From Epiperipatus broadwayi (taxonomy: Eukaryota > Onychophora > Udeonychophora > Euonychophora > Peripatidae): 64,000 bases of DNA. The notes under the pieces were generated by a model. That model was given only the letters and a program-made list of their open reading frames with translations. It did not search any database and was not told the origin of the DNA. The translations under genes and the position numbers were made by a program. The stretch covers positions 189,799-253,798 of the forward strand of contig JAQFVV010006712.1 of assembly GCA_028023455.1 (NCBI GenBank), in the 5' to 3' direction. This document shows positions 23,201 to 35,800 of the stretch, one piece after another; positions within the stretch are counted from its first letter, which is position 1, and each line of letters begins with the position of its first letter.

Positions 23201-23890
23201 TTTTTTGTAAAAATTATATATATATTATAAATGTTCATAAAGATCATATAAACATGCAGAGACCGTCATCTGGCAATATAAAATATTCCAACCATTATTA
23301 CCTTCCTTGAATTTATAAGCCACTATTATCCTATTTTGAATATATAAATAGTAAACGGACCTTATACATGTTATATATGTTTAAATATAAAAAAATTTAA
23401 TTCTCAATTTGTTTTTAACCTATAAACCAAATTATTTCTGTCATTTAAGATGGCGTAATAGTTGATTACTGTTAAATCAAAAACACTCTTTTAGAATAAA
23501 TTCCATTCTTTTCTCGACCTTTTTTGCAATTGGATACACAGAAATTTTTCCAATTGTGTCTTACCTTTAATTTACTACCCACCCTGAATTGTTTATTAGA
23601 TTTTTTTTAAGAGAAAGTATTATTTTTTATGTAATAGAAAGCAGACTATTGAATTTTCTATAATACTCCAGCTTCATAAAGTAGTAGTTACTAATGAATA
23701 CTATTACTGCAGTTCCTTCCATGTGTACTTCTATACCTATGTAAGCACATTAGTAACAGCATGAAGAGTATTACATAATGTTTTTAATCTGAGCTTCCAT
23801 ATGAATTATAATTTGATGTATATTCCTATAATTTTAAGTATTATGTTTCATTCATCTTTTTGCAAATACAAATAGGAAACACTTCATATG
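23200..23890. other. AT-rich DNA without recognised feature
   Basis: No supported feature. Confidence 0.35.
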
Positions 23891-23891
23891 G

Positions 23892-24023
23892 ATTTCTGAT
23901 ATAGCTGTCTGGTTAACAGATAAATATAATGCTGGTGTTCCTCAACTGAGGATCATTTCACATAATTTCTGATATAGCTGTCTGGGTAACCAATGAATAT
24001 AATGTTGGTGGTCCTCAACTGAA
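23892..24023 (+). repeat. Tandem duplication, two ~58-bp units
   Basis: atttctgatatagctgtctg...cctcaactga occurs at 23892-23950 and again at 23966-24023 with a few differences, a 74-bp period. Confidence 0.7.
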
Positions 24024-24299
24024 TTCAGGTTCTATCATTTCTGAACTAGATACATTTTTGTCAAATTCAGAAATTAAATGTATAATAAACCATTTGATAT
24101 TTAATTACAAATAATTTATATATTAAAATATGAAAAAGTATCACCTAATCATTATTTAAGGCATTATATGCATAAAGTTTTATTTGATATGTAAAAATTT
24201 TGCCTATTTTCATTTCACCATCAAGCTTTAAGTACAAATACACATATTCTGCAAAGAATACACATAATCCATTTTATAATAAATATATTACAATTTCTC

Positions 24300-24560
24300 A
24301 GGTGTCAACATTTGATGATAAAAAAAATCATTCTTTTAAACTGTCATAACCATCATCAGAGGCCTGAAAACAACAAATACCATCAAACTTTAACATATTA
24401 ACATTGAAATGTTTTAAATAGAATTAGCATTGCTGTTTGATAGCCTTCAACTGCTTTCCGGGCTACTGATGACATCAGTTATAACAGAAACATGTTCCAC
24501 AGCAATAGGACTTTTTCATCATTGTCTTGAAAAATTATAAAAAATTTCTATAAATAGCAT
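24300..24560. repeat. Weak foldback with hammerhead-like core
   Basis: Related inverted arms contain CTGATGA. In the right arm CTGATGA is at 24466-24472 and GAAACATGTT at 24487-24496. AC/GU could form stem III, but I found no stem I, and stem II is only the GUUAUAAC palindrome. Unsupported as a ribozyme. Confidence 0.3.
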
Positions 24561-24999
24561 TGGATAAATTAGCATAACTGTTATTATTACGTAATGTATC
24601 AATAAACTGACTTTTGGATATAAAATCATACGAAATCTTAAAAATAATCTGATTTGAAAAGTGAAAAAAGGCAATACTCATCAACTATAAAATTGTTGTC
24701 AAGTGAGAATTTTCACAATTCATTTTACCCTCTGGGAGTAGTTATACACCTTGATATCATCTATGGGCCAGCTACCAAAAAATTAGTATTCTTGAATTCT
24801 TAAATATCTAAAATATTCATTTTTTAATTTAAATATAAATCGGAGTGCAGGGATAGAAGTAGATGTGTTATTTAATAAACCTCATTATATGTATTTTTTT
24901 TCAATATTTATATATATATATATTGGAAAAAAAACACATATATAAACTAACTAAAGGAAATATTAAAAAAAATAAAAAACAAAATTACTTGTATGTGAA

Positions 25000-26560
25000 A
25001 CTGCTATCTTTAATATTACAACCAGAGGTATGGTTTTCATCAGAAATACAGTAAAATGATGGTGTTCAAAAAGTACAAGTTACATGAAGCATATTAAACA
25101 AAAAAACTCTTATTGGTTAAGATTTTACCCAATGACTAATTTATTGTAGTGTACATTACAAAAAAAATATTACCATTTTATCCAACCTCACAAAGACCTA
25201 ATTCAAACACATACATAAAAATATATATATATGACTGTATAAATCATCAAACGTATGTGTACATACAAAAATTATTATATATTCATAATAAAACTCAAAT
25301 AAAATCCAAACAAAATGGATATACACATTGATTAAATATTAAGAGTACAAATTAAAATGTATATACATTAACAATAATTAAATATTGATTGAGACCTGTT
25401 CGTATAGCATATCTATACGTACATCCAAGGTAAAGTCAAAAAAAATAAAATAAAATCAATCAATAAAAAAAATAGCTTACATATATATATAAATATACAA
25501 AGATGATAAAAGAACACCTTAGGAACCGAGATAATTTGAAAAACGCATTAGCAAACTAGGTAATTTACAGATCTGATAGTGTCGATATTCAAGTTCATTC
25601 CATGTGGGTGTAAGGTCTTAAATTTAAAAATAAAACTTTCATTTTCTTTCCTTTGCGGAAGAAAAATTGTTTTATGTGGCAACTCTCAAATCATCAATTG
25701 AATGATCTGGTAAATTAAAGTACTTTGATACCAATCTGTCATTTTTATATAAAATGTCAAATCTATTGTTAGTTATTCTAGTATGTAGACCGTTTACTGA
25801 TTCTACTATATAATAAATATGAATTATAATTTAATATATTAAATTTGTACTTTTACAATTTACGTAGTTAGGGATATGCCATTTAAAATTATTAATAGTG
25901 CTTTGGACCATTTTGTAGCATGTTTACATGTAAAACATCTCTTATCACTACAGGGAAGTATTTTTCTGTTACAGAATTATTAATAAAATTTGTTTCAATA
26001 AGCATATCTTTAAGTGATCTGTGTCTGTGATACACAACCCTAAGTGGATTGGGAAAATTAATTTTAAATAATCGGTAGAACTTAATACGTTGAAATACTT
26101 TTGCAGTGGTAAGACATTATTAAAGTTAAGTACCAATAATGGAAGTTCTGTTTCCAACAATGTTTTAGGATATCTTATATTCGCCAATCAATCATATGGA
26201 ACCTTATTATTCTGTTGAAGAAATTTCTCAAAGCTACAAATTCTAATTCTTAAAAATTAATTACAAGGAATTTTAGCCTTTAAATGTTTCGGATGTTTAT
26301 TATGAAAATATAGATAATTATGACTACAAGTTGGCTTTCTATATACAGCAATATTAAGTTTTATTAGTATAAATAATTTCAACATCAAAAAAATGGGCAA
26401 CTGTACTAAAAAAATTAATTGTAAAACGTATATTTTTATTAAAATTATTTATATAATCTAAGAATGTATTTAGTTCAACTTCATTATGTGCCTATATCAT
26501 GAAACTATCATCTATATATCCAAGCCGAGCGAGATTTAAGCCTAACATTTCTAAGTATAG
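25000..26560 (-). pseudogene. Penelope-like element relic, copy 2
   Basis: Minus-strand pieces in the order of the copy at 9.4-11.9 kb. The RT box is near 26500-26540 (YIDDS). Next comes NIRYPKTLLE near 26180, then HRHRSLKDML near 26030 and a Cys-rich segment. The GIY-YIG tail is near 25530-25800 (NLNID close to the end). The 3' tail has the CTGATGA...GTAA motif. Many frameshifts. The coding part upstream of YIDD is missing, so it is 5'-truncated. Confidence 0.7.
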
Positions 26561-26599
26561 AGTGTACATATATATATATATGGAATTAGACCTTTTGAT

Positions 26600-28730
26600 G
26601 GATTTTTAATTTAATAGAAATAGAGATTATATCCATGTAAACAGATAACTTTTGATGTTGCCAGGAAATCGATTATTAATTGACAATCCTAAGGCTAAAT
26701 AAATTTTCTGTATTAACTTATACAATAGCAGTTTTGTTTTGGGTTTTTAGTGAAGTAAAAGGGGACCGTTTATTTCAACCAATTTGTTGTTATGGATTTA
26801 AACCCAGAAAGCTATTTATTATAGATGTGAGAATGCAGAAGACTAACATATATGTTTTACTACTTTCTTTTTTATTTTATGAGATTTTTGTTTTTAAATC
26901 ATTTTAGGCTTTAAACTGCACAAATTTTAATTTGTTCTTAAAATATTCATTTTATTTTGTGACACTTATTGGATGTTAGCAAAATGTTAATAAGACAATC
27001 TGACATTAACATCTTCGTCATCACCAATCATTTATATACTATCTTTCATAGATTTTCTCAATTTTTCCCTGCTATGTATAAACATTTGTAAAATTATTTA
27101 AATTTTGTTCTCATATCATTCATCTATTATTGTTTGCTTCAACTGTTTTTTTTCTTTTTTGTACTTTTTAGAACATGAAGAACCCAACAATTATTCTTTC
27201 TCTCCATATGTATTTTTACTTGTTTTTTTTTTTTAGTTTTTGCTCACTCTATTGCCTCAAATGATTGTATTTGCTTTTTTCCCCCACATTCAAGTTAATG
27301 ATATGGTTCACGGCTATATAAAGGTCATGTGACATCAATGATTGAGCACAATTTAAGTAATTAACCAAGATTAGCTGATAATCGATCCAGAAACTTTTAG
27401 CTGGCAAATCTACCACTGGGCCATACCATGCAGTCAGTTTTTGTCAGGGTCAAATGTCATATTTACCGCTGCATATGGTAAAATAGCAAGTCGTAATTGT
27501 GCCTGCTTCAGACCATCAAAAGTTGCTACAACTTTTTATAAAAATCTTAGCAATAAACTTTCCAATTATTTTAATACCATATTACAAACGAGATATTTAA
27601 TCAATCATTAGTATATCTACATTTTGTTTTCATTATGAAGTGTAAAAGCATTTGCTCACAATGTAATATTTTAGTGTACTTATTTGGTATCTAAATTTTC
27701 TAGAAATTGCGACAAATATTTATCTTTTGCTAAGTTTACTATTTAATTACAAGTAATTGTTTGATAATTAGAAAATGGGATGTTTTAATTTAGTTTCAAA
27801 AATAATTCTATCATTTATTTATTATTCCCGTATCTTCTAACTAACGTTAAGTCAAACAGAACCATAGCATTGTGTCTTTGACTTTTAAAAAATAAACCAT
27901 TTACAATTATCACCTTTCCTGTATTAAATAATTGAATAATTTATTTGGAGATTCATCAAAAATTGAAATGAAAATAGCAGGCGATTCATGAATCTTGAAT
28001 TCTCAAGCCTACCGTGTAAACAGAACCTTTCAAACAGATTTTTGAAAATTCATAAGAAATTCGAGCAACGGAAGTGACAGAACAGGACTGCCATTTAGGG
28101 ACTATGAACTACAGAGTCTGCCACTTTATCACAGTACCAAACCAGACATGAAAGGCCCATGATTAGAGTCTACACCAGCCCTAGTGACCCTCCAATTTAT
28201 AACTCACATATATTAATAGAATTGTCAAATTTTAATGTTGCGAAATCCCGTTAAAATTGCTGACATTTAATTCTAAAGACCGTATAAATTTTTTAAGTAT
28301 GTACATATAACTTCACAAAGAAATTTATCGTTAACTGAAAGAACCCTTCCAAATGTTATTACTATGTATTATTCACATGATTAAAACACCCATAGATTGG
28401 TTGCTCACCAAAGTGCATCAATCGGAGTTTAAAGGCTAAGAAATGCTATGGTTCTGGTAGTTAACTGAAACATCAGTTGAATTTTCTTGAAGGCAGGAAG
28501 AATGTGTAAGCGAACGATTATTTTTCGATATTTATACTCATAATGGACAAAACTAAAACCGTTATCCCTAGGAATCTATAAAATTGCTTGGCAAGACAGC
28601 AGCTGCCAGCCAAAGGCAGGTTGGCACTGTTAGAATTCAATTTGCCATCCCAAGCTGCCTTTTTATTTAACTACCCACAAATGCAGATAGATAGGAAGAT
28701 TAGATGACATCATTGGGTTTTGTTAAGTTA
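26600..28730. other. No recognised feature
   Basis: AT-rich, downstream of the SKA-like gene's last exon on the minus strand. The frame at 26680-26907 is not recognisable. Confidence 0.3.
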
Positions 28731-28734
28731 GAAA

Positions 28735-28960
28735 ATGAAGATTTGAAAAGTGGTTGTGGACTTTATTATAAAGTCAAGAGTATCGGAAGTATAATGGAAT
28801 GGGATTCACTATAAATGTAAAAATTGAAAAAATGACATTGTCAAAGGTGATGGAATATCAGACAGTGAAATGAATTAATTATTCAACTTAATGGAATATA
28901 TCAATTGCAGATAATTCAGGTTTATGAATGTTAAATTCAGGTTTATGAATAAAATTATTG
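28735..28960 (+). pseudogene. LINE family B endonuclease fragment
   Basis: Degraded frames (EDLKSGCGLYYK, then a hydrophobic NVKIEK, then QLQIIQVY) match the APE-type endonuclease start of the family B copy at 42435-42760 in the same order. About 75 codons. Confidence 0.45.
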
Positions 28961-29747
28961 AAGATATCTAATATCACATCGTAAATAAAATCTTTCTTTG
29001 TGAAAGTGCCCTTATTTGTAAAATATAGGATTGTTTTTACTAAATGCTTCCAAGTCAAAATCGTCTCTTGGTATCATATGAAGAGAATTCTGTATATTTA
29101 GAAAAATTCCAACGTGGTATTGAAATTACAAAATGACCTTTTCTTCAGCACAGTTTAATATTCAGTCTTACCCATTATTTAATGGATAAACTTGAATAAA
29201 ATTCATTAAGTATAGGTTCATTAAATGTTTTTTTCCCTTGAAATTATCACAATTTTTCTGACAGTATGTGATCTATTGTGGTCATCATAGTGAGCCCCGA
29301 TTGCAATTCAGTAATTCAATTAATAAAATCAATGCTCCAGCCATACATCAAGCACAATCCACTACTAATATCACGTGTTTTCACCAATCCAACTCGCTGA
29401 TTTTAATGAGATTATTTAAACAAATGCGAAATGTGTGTCTAATCGTGCGAGTTACTTTATTTTTTAATTAAACTTTCTTTAAATATTATTGCAATCGTTT
29501 TTTTTTTATAAAAACATTCATATTTGTTTATAAAAAATAACAATTCTAAATGGATTGAACATTTTTTTAATTGTTTTTTAAAAACGAATATACTACATAA
29601 TAATGCTTATAAAAAATCAATGAATATAAAGAAAAACAGTAATTTACATAAATTTGATCAGTAATTGAAATAATGATCATTAAACAACATCATAAGTTAA
29701 ATCCAAACTATTTACAAAAAAAAAAAAAAGTATAAAAGGCTTTTTTT

Positions 29748-29813
29748 TTATTTCCTAGATAATCTCACATCTCCCTTACTCGATACTTGAATAATTTTTA
29801 ACGCTTGCAACAC
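29748..29813 (-). CDS. Terminal exon G of SKA-like gene
   Basis: The sequence reads tttgcag|GTGTTGCAAGCG and continues open for 21 codons, VLQALKIIQVSSKGDVRLS then RK, to TAA at 29748-29750. The final helix plus beta-hairpin (KGDVRL) suits the wing of a winged helix. A possible AATAAA poly(A) signal lies about 290 nt further on (near 29460, minus strand); I cannot confirm the 3' end. Confidence 0.65.
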   Translation of the reverse strand: MLQALKIIQVSSKGDVRLSRK

Positions 29814-32800
29814 CTGCAAAAAAATTAAAATAATTAAAACATTGCATGAATACATAATTAAATGAACCATAAGGGTCAACAGGTAACTGGTTATCATATG
29901 CAAATCACATACCGCAGCCCTCATGCTTAAATAATCCAAAAGAATTTAACAATCTGCTGTCGAGGGAACCTTGCACTGAAGTCGTAAACAGAAACCTAAT
30001 TGTATGGCAACAGACTGCTTATATTTTATTGGTTTATTTATGCAAGACACCAATTTGCTTCAAAAGTCAAACAAACAAAAAAATTAATCCAATAAATAGT
30101 AACTACAAATCTATAGTGTTGTTTAAGAATATTTGGTAAATTTAATAATATTCTAAATGTATTTGGTTATCGCAACACTGAAGGGGAAAAAAATATTAAA
30201 GTTATAATAATTTGATTGTTATGGAATTTAGTTACAGCTTAACATAAGGAAGCAAATGATTTTACATTTGAAGACTTCTCATATCTGTTTATCTGCCGAT
30301 TAAAAAAAAACTAGAAATCTATACAGTCACAGTATTAATTTATTCTAATCAAAATAAAATTTAAAAAAATTATATAAATATACTTAAGTTTAGAAAAAAA
30401 GCTTTGAAGAGCATACTGCAGGCCAAAAATTTCTCCAATACCTCTCAAAGAGAAAAAAAGAATATTAATTACCAAGTTTGTCAACAGCCAAATAATGAGA
30501 AATTATATAGTTTTCTATCAGTGTATTACACTCTAGCAAAAAACAGCTAGATACTAAATTACTGATCAGTATTGGATAGTTAAATGTATTTGGCTATGTT
30601 ATACATGAAAGAAAAATCCAACCCTAATCAGAACCTGAAAAGATTTCACACCAGCCTAAATTCGAAATCAGGTTGTATATTGTGCATATACAATATGTAC
30701 ATCATATATTCTCAGAGATCTCATTAGAAATAAGAGAAAATATTTCATTATTTAAGCTGCAAACAAAAAGTCAAAAATCTACAAAATACTTAAGGGGGGG
30801 GGGGGGGACAGCACAATCAGAGAAAATATACAGCAAAATATCAAACTAAGAATAAATAAGATAAATTAGGTAAAAAAGAAAAACCCCAATATTAGAAAAA
30901 AAAAAGTTTGACAATCAAAAGATTTATAAATTAAATGTGCAGGTTGGAAAACAACCATAATGATTTGAAATAAAATGTATTTCCATAGATCCAAAAAATA
31001 TTTTTCATTAATTTATTTATTTAAAATAAATAGATTAAAATGGCAAATTGGTCAAGATAGAGAAAAATCTAAAATCTTTTTGGAATTCATAATAAACATC
31101 ACAATAAATTAAATTCCAATACAATAATAGATAATAAAATGTTGGAAAAGAATATAGAATGTATAGAGAATTATTTTATTCAGGGGGAAATGAAGAAAAA
31201 TAAAGTGGTAAACAAACTTTTGGCAATTTTAAGAACACCATTTTACCTACCCACTTGTTTTCAAAATCATAGGGGAAGAGGGAAGTTCCAAAATTTAAAA
31301 TAACTTAAGATTTTAATGTAACATGATAATTTAATAGAAGTATAAAGGCAATGAGATGAGAGTGTTCTGGGTAGAGATTTTAAATATTTTCTCATACCGC
31401 ACTTATTAATTAAAAGCTTGTTTGAGCTATTGGTACGCTCTGTGTGTGCATTTTTGTAACTACAAGCTTATTAAAAGTAATGTCACATTATATATGACTT
31501 GCTTTTTTAATTATTATAAAGACAATATTTACAAATGGTAAAAAGGAATAAAAATCAACTATTACATGTACACATTACTAGAGTTTAAACCAGGTATGGA
31601 GCACATTCAGGGCATATTGAAAAAATAAAAATAGATATATGCCTAAATGCATTCTACGAGTGCATGTGCCTTGCGAAAGATAAATTTTTACATTTACAAC
31701 CCTATATAATATTCAGTAATAAGAAATTTAAAAGACCAAAATTTTATTGAATTTTTTATGTGGCAACAAAAAGATTTTAATATAATAATTATTTAAAATT
31801 CTTGTTTAAAAATAAAATTGCATTCTTTTATTTTAATATTATTATGAAAAATATGATAATTGTTTACTTCTAAACAATAAAAAAAAATATTTCTTTTCTA
31901 GTTTATTTTGAATGTAATATATACTAAGGCAATAATCCTCAAAAATGTGCGCTTGAAAATGTGAAGGTAGAGACCTCTACAGGTCTTAACCACAAGCTTA
32001 CGCTTTGGAAAAAGAGGGGAACCCTTCTTTACTTCAACCTACTTTCTATATAAATAGGTGAAGCTGAAGCGGTTAGATCTGAGAGCGTGAAGCTATTCAA
32101 CACTTCACTGATTAAGTCCACAATTCCTATTACCAATTAGTACTCGCGAAATCTTTTGATTTATAACGAGTCAATGAAACGATCTTATAGTTAGAAATCT
32201 ATTACGATAATTTGAAGTTGTAATTATAAATTTATTTAACGCACATTGATTACGTAAGTAATATATACTAAGGCAATAAACCTCAAGAAGGTGCGCTTGA
32301 AAATGCGAAGGTAGAGACTTCTACAGGTCTTAACCACAAGCTTACGCTTTGGAAAAGAGGGGAACTCTTCTTTATTTCAACCTACTTTCTCTATAAATAG
32401 GTGAAGATTAAGTCCACAATTCCTATTACCAATTAGTACTCGCGAAATCTTTCGATTTATAACGAGTCAATGAAACGATCTTATAGTTAGAAATCTATTA
32501 CGATAATTTAAAGTTGTAATTATAAATTTATTTAACGTACATTGATTACATAAGTAATATATACTAAGGCAATAAACCTCAAGAATGTGCACTTGAAAAT
32601 GTGAAGGTAGAGATCTCTACAGGTCTTAACCACAAGCTTACATTTTGGAAAAAAAGAGGAGAACCTTTCTTTACTTCAACCTACTTCCTATATAAATAGA
32701 TGAAGCTGAAGCGGTTAGATATTTGTTCTTGATCTTAATAAGAAACAACCATTGCAACTTGTGAAAAATAAGAAATATTTTGAAACGGAGTCTTTTTAAA

Positions 32801-35800
32801 AGCCTTACTTTTAAAATAATAATAAATTAAGAATGATATAACTAAAGTAAATTTACTATTAAGTGAAAATTTAAATCAACTCACACTAATTATGGCAATT
32901 TAAATCTTTCTACTGAAACTTATTGAAGATAAAATATATAAAAGATCTCAAATAAGAAGATGCTTTTTAAGCATTTATTTTGCCAATTAACTGAACGGCT
33001 GCTTTTAAAATCATATTATATATATTTTTAAAAGCCATAACAATATAAATTAACAATCAATGTCATCATCATCAGCCATTATCAATCCACTACAGGATGA
33101 ATGTCTCTCTAAGTTCAATCCATCTTCTTCGATCTCTAGCCTCTCTTCTCCACATCACCCTTTCACACTTTCTTACTTCATGCATCCATCTCACATGCGG
33201 TGGTCTTTCTGGGTCTTTTATAATCTCTTTGAATCCAGTTCAAGATTTCAATTGTCCATCTATTGTCATCTCTTTTAGCAATATGTTCAGCCCGACTCCA
33301 CTTCAATTTTTTAACTCTTTCAACAATGTCAGTAACACATATTTGTTCTCTTACTCATGTATTGCATTTTCGATCTCTTCTTGTTATTCCTAACATGCAT
33401 CTCTCCATACTTCTTTGAGTGGTCTAAAGTCTATATAGTGTTCTTCTATTAAGAATCCAAGTCTCAGATCCATAAAAACTGCTAAAACACATTTATTAAA
33501 AACCTTCCTTTTCAAACACATTGGCATATTTCCTTTTAATATTAAGTTATTTTTACTAAAAACACTCCAACCAAATTTAATTCTATGATTAATTTCATCC
33601 ATTATGTTTACATCTGTAATAATACTCTGAACAAGGTATTTGTAATTGTTAACTTCTTCTAACTCATCACAATCAATCTTTATTTTCATCTTTTGATAAA
33701 ATCCATAGAACATTACTTAGGTCTTTTTAACATTTACCTTTAGTCCTACTTTCATCTCATAAGTCTTGCAATATTTCCTGAAGTTCTGAAGCATTATTTG
33801 CAAAAACAACTACATCATCGGGAAAATCTAAATGACTTAAATAATCTCCATTTATTTTTACTCCTTTAACTTCTCATTTTAATCCACAAATACTTCTTGC
33901 AGCACTGCTGTAAAAAGTTTTGGAGATATGGAGTCACTCTGTCTTACACACTTCTCAATATTAACCTTTTTAGTATCATTATGTAATCCTAATTCTTGCA
34001 GTTGCATTTTTATAAATATTCTTCAGAATATGACAATATCCCGGAGTCTATACATGATGATCCAATATTTTTAATAACCGAAGAAATGCTTATAGAATCA
34101 ATCAATGTTAAGGAATTTTATGTATATAAATGATATTTGAGTTGTTTATTTGAAATAATATTTATATTAATTCCAAATTAAAATAAACCTCAATATTATA
34201 TAAAAAATGGGCTTGTTTACATAACCATTTTTTTTAATTCTGAGTCTTATCAATTTTTTTTTAAAAAAAAAAATCTTAATTTCATTAAAATAATATAGAT
34301 AATTGACTATTCGTGTAAGTAAAAACAGGAATGCATTGACATCTTAATTTTAATAGAATATTTAATATTTCTTTATTGTATGGATTTTTTGGACAGCTTA
34401 ATTATTATCAAAACATCATAAAAGAACCTATGGAAATTCTAATCACAGGAAATAATCATCAGTGGCTTGAGTAAGACAGATTCTGTCACATGGTCAGATT
34501 CAAGTCATTATGTGGTCCATAGTTAGTATTTGCCCATATTTATATAGACCAGCGGCTGATTAAATTCCATTTAAGAAGCAGGAGCATAATGATCGTAGAT
34601 TGTCCAAAATCTCATCAAGACTCCAATTGCATCTAAGAAGATCAAATTCAACTGACTTTATTGTTGATCTGAAAAAAAAAATTTGTTGGGAACATTATAA
34701 GAATTCCATTTTCTCGATGTGACATCAGAAAAAGAGATCTTGATTTCGTATAAATCCTAAATGGTGAAACTGTATTTCAAGTTATTAGGAAGTCCGATCT
34801 GCTTATATGTTCAAAATTTGTATAAATGGATATTTAATGAAGTAAAAATTATAAGTTATCGAAAATTTATTCAATTCAACTGCACAGAATTCCATTTTCT
34901 CGATCTAACATCCACAAAAGAGATCTTTATTTCAGATAAATCCTAAGTAATGAAACTATATTTCAAGTTATTGGCAAGTCCGATCTGCTTAACAACTTTT
35001 ATTCAATTCAACTGCATAAAAATGTGTTACATTTAAAAAAATTATACTAAACATGTTACTATATTTAAACAGGAAATAAACTTAAAACTGCATACAAGAA
35101 TAATTGTGTTGACACTAGTTGATTCCAAATGAAATATTTAGAACGTTTAATAAAAGAATATAGTGATTTAATAATAAATCATCAGTTTAACAGTTATATT
35201 TTAAATAAAATTTTTGTAATCAAAGTTTTACATTTAATAAAAATAAAAGGCTCACCATGAAATTTGATCTAAAGAAATCAATAACCAGAGATGAATACGA
35301 AAATAAATTGCTTATTACAGTTATGTGCGGGATATACACACGGTTGCATAAAGGTGAAGTATTTTTTTTAAAAAAAAAAAGTTTTACAGATGACAGAAAA
35401 AATAAATCCATCTAGAAAAAATACATACATATATTTTGAAGAAATAAATATGAGTTATAATTTTAAGGTAGAGTGAGTAACGAAATATAACCAAAGCCCA
35501 AAACAAATATATACTTGCGAAAACTATGCAATAATAATAAAATATTAATTCTCACATACTGAAGAAAAGGAGAATCAATGAATGCATCCAGTTATCATTT
35601 ACTATGAAATAATAACACGGTGAATTTGATAGTTATAATTCACAAGAAAATATCCATAAGATCATGTGAAATATTTACTTCTAAAGGCTTACAGTTTGAC
35701 TCATGCAAGTCCATCATTATTCCGCAGACTCCCAGTTGAACGCTAATATAATTTTCTTTTAGGTTATAATGTTAAAAAACTAAATAATATATATTTACAC

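Noticed and set aside
24466-24496. Ribozyme at CTGATGACATCAG
   Set aside because: Mostly a DNA palindrome; no stem I could be drawn.
31915-32720. Hammerhead inside the tandem array (cactgattaag... gcgaaatc)
   Set aside because: G8 and A9 positions do not fit and the would-be stem II does not pair.
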